This document shows positions 60,107 through 64,000 of a stretch of 64,000 nucleotides of DNA, one piece after another. Positions within the stretch are counted from its first letter, which is position 1. Each line of letters opens with the position of its first letter. The DNA comes from Janthinobacterium psychrotolerans (GTDB taxonomy: Bacteria; Pseudomonadota; Gammaproteobacteria; Burkholderiales; Burkholderiaceae_D): contig NZ_LOCQ01000061.1 of the NCBI RefSeq assembly GCF_001677885.1, positions 1 to 64,000 on the forward strand, in the 5' to 3' direction. A model generated the notes under the pieces. It had not been told where the DNA came from, did no database searches, and saw nothing but the letters and a program-made list of their open reading frames with translations. The translations under genes were made by a program, and so were the position numbers.

Positions 60107-63026
60107 AGTACATTTCGCGCAGATACAGCACTGGGCCGGACCTGAACACGCCGAACACCACGCGGCCCACGCTCGATGGCAGATAGGAAAAGCCGCCCAC
60201 CGACACATCGACGCTGCCGGCCACCTTCGGCGCCAGCAGGGTCAGACGATCATTGCCTGCCAACACACCGCCACTGAACTGATATGCCTGGTCGGCAATC
60301 ATCACGGGGTTGCACACGACCTGCTTGAGGCAGTTGGCCAGCACTACATTGATTTTGCCGAATCGGGTTTTGCTATCGGCAAGATTGATGCGCCAGGCCG
60401 TGCCATCCCAGTACTGCGCCTGTACGGCCAGCCGGATCGGCAGCAGTTCCGAGCCGTAGCTGTTGGGCACCATGGCGCGTCCCGTCAGCACCGTCAGTTG
60501 CGCCTCCGTACCCTGCTGCGCCGCTGCGGAGCTCGCCGTAACGCCTGCATGGTTGTAACTGGCACGCAGCATCACGTCTGTCGGCGACGCCAGCACCACC
60601 GGTCCTGGCGAAAGCGAAAACGCCACGGGAAATTGATAGGCAATCGATTGGGTGCCGATGCCATCGCTGAACTGTCCTATTGCCATCCCCGTCACCGTGG
60701 CGGCCGGAGTAGCGTCATCAGTCAGCGTGCTGCCGGCCGGCCTGACCTGCGGGCTGTTGGTATTGGCAGTCGTTGCTTCGTAGCCATTCAGCACTACCTG
60801 CCCGGTCAGATCCTTGTTTCTGGCGTCGAAATTGAGGGTCGCCTGATTGGCGGACGTTTCTGCCCGGATGCGCAGCGCGAACGGCTGGCGCGAATAGACG
60901 GCACGCTTGCCTGCACAGTTGAGCGGCGCCGCGCAGATAAAGGGAAACGGACTCGTGCTGTTTCCCATCTCGATGAGCTCAGTGACGAAGTGATGCGGCA
61001 CAAAAGTGACTTCATTGCTGCTGCCGAGCGGCTGCAAAGTGCTGTCCAGATAGCTGCTCTGCAGGCCGGCGGTAAATTTGATGCGCCCCACTTCGGGCCA
61101 GATCAACGCTGGCGCCGCGATCACCCCGTTGCTGTTCAAAAAACTCAAGGTCCCGGCAACGACCGGATTGGCATGGCCTGCGAAGATGGGCGCCTCCACG
61201 CGACGATCAAGCACCACCTGCTGTACCGTTTTCTCCCGGCCAAAGTTTCTCGTCACGCCGCCCTTGGCATTCACCGCCGAGATCGTCACACTGACGGAGG
61301 GAGAAACGGGGGTCACCGGCATGGCAGCCAATCCCGCACGCTGCGGCGTGGCCAAGGTGGTAAATGCAAACGAGGCCGGCGCGACAATCACCCTGCCTTC
61401 ACCGGTCATGCTCAGACCCTTGTCGGCGCCGCTGTTCGAAGTATAAGTGGCCACCAGGCCCAGCTGCCCCGCGTCCGCATACAACATGTTCGGCCTGGCC
61501 TCGCCGGTAGCATCGAATTTCAACATGACATCGACGGCGGTTGTGCTGCAGGCACTGCTTTCATTGGCGCCCAACGGCACGTAAGCGCCATTCGTGCCCT
61601 GAATGCGTGCAGGCAGCGTTCCGCTATCGGGATTGTTGTAAGTACACTTGAGCTTGATGGCTTTATCCTGGTTGGCAAACAGCGGCACGCAAGCCTTGGG
61701 ATTGCTGCCCGACGCCTGCAGCGCGCTGATCGACACCGTCGCCTCATCTTCCGCATAGCGCGCATCGCCGCTGACCTGCAGGCCGCTGCTGTTGAACGGC
61801 ATCTGGCAGTTGGTAACGTTGCCGGTGGCGCTGTTTTTGCACACCAATGCGCCCGTGGTGGACGGCGTGCTGGTCAGGCTCAGGGTGGCCGTGCCGCCCG
61901 CATATTGCGCCACCGTGCTGTCGACGCTGCCGGTATTGCCCGTCTGCGCCGTGGCGCCGCCTGGCGACAGAACGACGGTTGCGCCATTGGTATAGGCGGT
62001 ACCGCAGCTGGCGTCGGCGCAGGCCTTGACAGTGACTTTTCCCGGGGCACAGCTCAGTGCTGCGGCCGGGTGGGTGATCTGGAAATGATGGGGGCCGGCC
62101 ACTTGCGGCGCGGCGCAGGAAGGCCCGTTGACCGTGCCTGCATCGTAGCCGCTGTTATTGCTCACGCAGCTGCAGGGAGTGCTGGGCGTATAGGCATTGC
62201 AGGTAATTTGCTGCCGTACCCGCCCATGCCAGCCGAGGATGATGGAATCGACCCTGGCGTTGCCGGTGATATACGCTTCCGACGATTGCAATTCGAGCTT
62301 CCCCGCCACAACGTTGCCGGAAATAAAATTCCCAGAACCAAGGGTCAGCGATTTGGACGCCGTGACATCGCCGACGACACGGGTGTCCGATGGTTCGATA
62401 TTGACGGTGGGCGAGACCAGCTTGCCGGTCAGGCGGCTGCCGGACGCCAGGTTGAACTCGACCCTGGCGGTGACGTCGCCATTGAGCACCACCGGCGAAT
62501 TGGTATGCACGGTGGAGCCACTGATCGGGCCGGTGACGGTGGCATGCGAAGCAACATCGACCAGTCCGGTGGCCGTAATGGTGCCGGTGATGTTCAGGGT
62601 TGAGCCACTGCCCAGGTAAATATTGGTCGCGCTGACGTTCGCCGTCAGCGTCTGGGCCTGCTGCCCGACCTTGAACGTGCCGCCCTGCGCTGTCAGGCTG
62701 CCGCCGGAGATCCTCAGGTTGGGGCCGTTGATATTGCCGATATCGAGGTCGCCATTGACAAACAGCGCCGCCGTACCGCTCATTGTCAGGCTCTGGTTGT
62801 ATCCGAAGGAAATGGGGCCTGGCACCACCACCGTGTAGCCGCTGGCAATCACCATGGTGTTGTTGTAATCGGGCATATCGAGGCCACTACAACTATATTG
62901 ATTGCCCGTGATGGAACAAGCCGACACGGCGCCGCCATTGAAATTCAGGTTGGCAGCCTGCGTGACGACAGAGACGGTCAAAAATAGCCAGAATACTGCC
63001 AGATACTTGAACAGGGCGTTTTTCAT
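60105..63026 (-). CDS. MshQ-like DUF6701 protein
   Basis: A 973-residue secreted protein. A signal peptide (about 1-24) is followed by many short beta rungs rich in Gly, Thr and Asn (about 40-270, with repeated SGSxLTI- and NITGTIT-like words), a Cys-containing segment (CSCVSNNSGYDAG), and a C-terminal DUF6701 domain ending RSGPVLYLREMY. This architecture is that of MshQ, the last gene product of MSHA pilus operons, probably an adhesin. No other msh gene is here. The start at 63026 begins the signal peptide. Its stop lies inside the long palindrome. Confidence 0.85.
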   Translation of the reverse strand: MKNALFKYLAVFWLFLTVSVVTQAANLNFNGGAVSACSITGNQYSCSGLDMPDYNNTMVIASGYTVVVPGPISFGYNQSLTMSGTAALFVNGDLDIGNINGPNLRISGGSLTAQGGTFKVGQQAQTLTANVSATNIYLGSGSTLNITGTITATGLVDVASHATVTGPISGSTVHTNSPVVLNGDVTARVEFNLASGSRLTGKLVSPTVNIEPSDTRVVGDVTASKSLTLGSGNFISGNVVAGKLELQSSEAYITGNARVDSIILGWHGRVRQQITCNAYTPSTPCSCVSNNSGYDAGTVNGPSCAAPQVAGPHHFQITHPAAALSCAPGKVTVKACADASCGTAYTNGATVVLSPGGATAQTGNTGSVDSTVAQYAGGTATLSLTSTPSTTGALVCKNSATGNVTNCQMPFNSSGLQVSGDARYAEDEATVSISALQASGSNPKACVPLFANQDKAIKLKCTYNNPDSGTLPARIQGTNGAYVPLGANESSACSTTAVDVMLKFDATGEARPNMLYADAGQLGLVATYTSNSGADKGLSMTGEGRVIVAPASFAFTTLATPQRAGLAAMPVTPVSPSVSVTISAVNAKGGVTRNFGREKTVQQVVLDRRVEAPIFAGHANPVVAGTLSFLNSNGVIAAPALIWPEVGRIKFTAGLQSSYLDSTLQPLGSSNEVTFVPHHFVTELIEMGNSTSPFPFICAAPLNCAGKRAVYSRQPFALRIRAETSANQATLNFDARNKDLTGQVVLNGYEATTANTNSPQVRPAGSTLTDDATPAATVTGMAIGQFSDGIGTQSIAYQFPVAFSLSPGPVVLASPTDVMLRASYNHAGVTASSAAAQQGTEAQLTVLTGRAMVPNSYGSELLPIRLAVQAQYWDGTAWRINLADSKTRFGKINVVLANCLKQVVCNPVMIADQAYQFSGGVLAGNDRLTLLAPKVAGSVDVSVGGFSYLPSSVGRVVFGVFRSGPVLYLREMY

Positions 63027-63124
63027 AGCCGCGATTATAAAGCCGTTTAGTATCCAGGAAGCATCGAGGATTGACTTTGAGCAGTGCCCACGCATGCTAA
63101 GCTGTCGCCTTGACCCAGCTCACC

Positions 63125-64000
63125 ATGCCCCTGATGACCGATTCGCTCGCCACTTCCCGCTCGCCCCTGCGCACCGTCGACATCATTATTTACCCGGGCT
63201 TCAAGGCCCTCGAAGCCATCGGCGCCATGAAGGTGTTTGATTATGCCAACACTCACCTGCGCCTGCGCAACTTGCCAGGTGGCTATGACATGCGCATCGC
63301 CTCCACTGCCATCGGCCCGGTGGAATCGGACACGCTGATGAATTTGCAGGCCAGCAAAGCCTTGTCGAGCACCAACCTGCCCGACCTGGCGGTGATTGTC
63401 GGCTGCCATAACGTCGAGCAGGTGCTCGACGAGATCCCGGCGATTGCCGCCTGGGTGGCGCAGGCGGCGCCACGCATCGATACCCTGGCGGCGCTGTGCA
63501 CGGGCTGCTTTTTCCTGGCCGAAGCGGGCGTGCTCGATGGCAAGCGCGCCGCCACGCACTGGAGCGCGGTCGACAGCCTGCGCCGGCGCTATCCGCAGAT
63601 CGACGTCAATGCCGATGCGATCTTCGTGCGCGAAGGCAATGTGTGGACCTCGGCCGGCGTGACGGCCGGCATCGACCTGGCGCTGGCATTGGTGGAAGAG
63701 GATTTCAGCCGCGATATCGCCCTGGAGGTGGCGCGCGACCTGGTGGTGTACCTGAAGCGTCCGGGCGGGCAGTCGCAGTTTTCGGTGCACCTGTCGAGCC
63801 AGATGACGACCCACCCGACCATCCGCCAGTTGCAGGCATGGATCATGGAACACCTGGCCGAAGACCTCAGCGTGCCGCAGCTGGCGGCCAGCCTGGCCAT
63901 GAGCGAGCGCAATTTTACGCGCGTGTTCCAGCGCGAAACGCAAACCAATCCCACGGAATTCATCGAAACGGCGCGCTTCGAGGTCGCGCGCCGCTTGCTG
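63125..64000 (+). CDS. GlxA-type AraC regulator, cut by the window end
   Basis: The frame is open to the end of the window (292 codons seen). The N-terminal DJ-1/PfpI-like domain is visible (VDIIIYPGFKALEAIGAM, DTLAALCTGCFFLAEAGVLD with the nucleophile-elbow-like Cys), then the first helices of an AraC DNA-binding domain (LSVPQLAASLAMSERNFTRV). GlxA-type proteins activate genes for catabolism; the effector is unknown. It is divergent from the MshQ-like gene with about 98 bp between starts. An ATG nine bases downstream of the chosen one is also possible. Confidence 0.88.
   Translation, partial: MPLMTDSLATSRSPLRTVDIIIYPGFKALEAIGAMKVFDYANTHLRLRNLPGGYDMRIASTAIGPVESDTLMNLQASKALSSTNLPDLAVIVGCHNVEQVLDEIPAIAAWVAQAAPRIDTLAALCTGCFFLAEAGVLDGKRAATHWSAVDSLRRRYPQIDVNADAIFVREGNVWTSAGVTAGIDLALALVEEDFSRDIALEVARDLVVYLKRPGGQSQFSVHLSSQMTTHPTIRQLQAWIMEHLAEDLSVPQLAASLAMSERNFTRVFQRETQTNPTEFIETARFEVARRLL

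Noticed and set aside
59979..62603. 874-codon plus-strand frame opposite the MshQ-like gene
   Set aside because: Same reason: the minus strand has a signal peptide, beta repeats and DUF6701, the plus translation is Arg/His-rich with no pattern.

Overview
The window looks like a chromosomal segment of a GC-rich betaproteobacterium, most likely Oxalobacteraceae of the Janthinobacterium/Duganella/Massilia type. That placement is inferred from base composition, the many chemoreceptors, the FecI/FecR/TonB-receptor cluster, the S9, M16 and M28 peptidases and the short REP-like palindromes. No taxonomic search was possible. No rRNA gene or CRISPR array was seen; there is one tRNA gene (Phe, GAA).

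Layout. 1-2.8 kb is a damaged accessory patch. It holds the 3' part of an IS21-type istB, a small membrane protein, and a ~535-codon gene broken by a 260-bp IS4-like mini-element with a 13-bp target duplication and by two compensating frameshifts. 2.8-11.6 kb holds housekeeping and envelope genes: DUF2058, PsiF, a GGDEF-EAL protein, a DUF3300 lipoprotein and an S9 peptidase. 11.6-18.9 kb is an A+T-rich island between an intact tRNA-Phe and a degenerate copy of its 3' half. It carries an apparent defence cassette: an SMC-like ABC ATPase, a middle component and a PD-(D/E)XK nuclease in one translationally coupled operon, a convergent DNA methyltransferase, and a separate SIR2-like/DUF4917 protein. 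No integrase is visible.

18.9-33.8 kb holds a host-attachment-type protein, a sugar MFS transporter, two chemoreceptors, a MetA-type outer-membrane protein, and an iron-starvation cluster (Fur box, ECF sigma, FecR, TonB receptor with STN domain, periplasmic M16 peptidase) that resembles Fus/PqqL protein-cleaving uptake loci. 33.9-50.3 kb is mostly metabolism: TrhP/YegQ, a DUF819 transporter, a tandem pair of small secreted paralogues, gdhA, a flavin reductase, an enoyl-CoA hydratase homologue, three tandem AIM24 genes, an Lrp regulator divergent from ilvB, an AraC regulator divergent from a cytochrome P450, and a MazG-like pyrophosphohydrolase. 50.3-64 kb holds a PAS chemoreceptor, a DEAD-box helicase with two DbpA-type RNA-binding domains, hydrolases, an M28 peptidase, a TerD-vWA fusion, a 122-bp long palindrome, an orphan MshQ-like protein and a GlxA-type regulator cut by the window end.

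How the genes work together: the strongest functional units are the iron-uptake cluster (Fur to sigma to receptor/peptidase) and the island defence cassette, where the ATPase and middle component probably sense or load and the nuclease executes, with the methyltransferase as the likely self-protection partner. That last assignment is inference.
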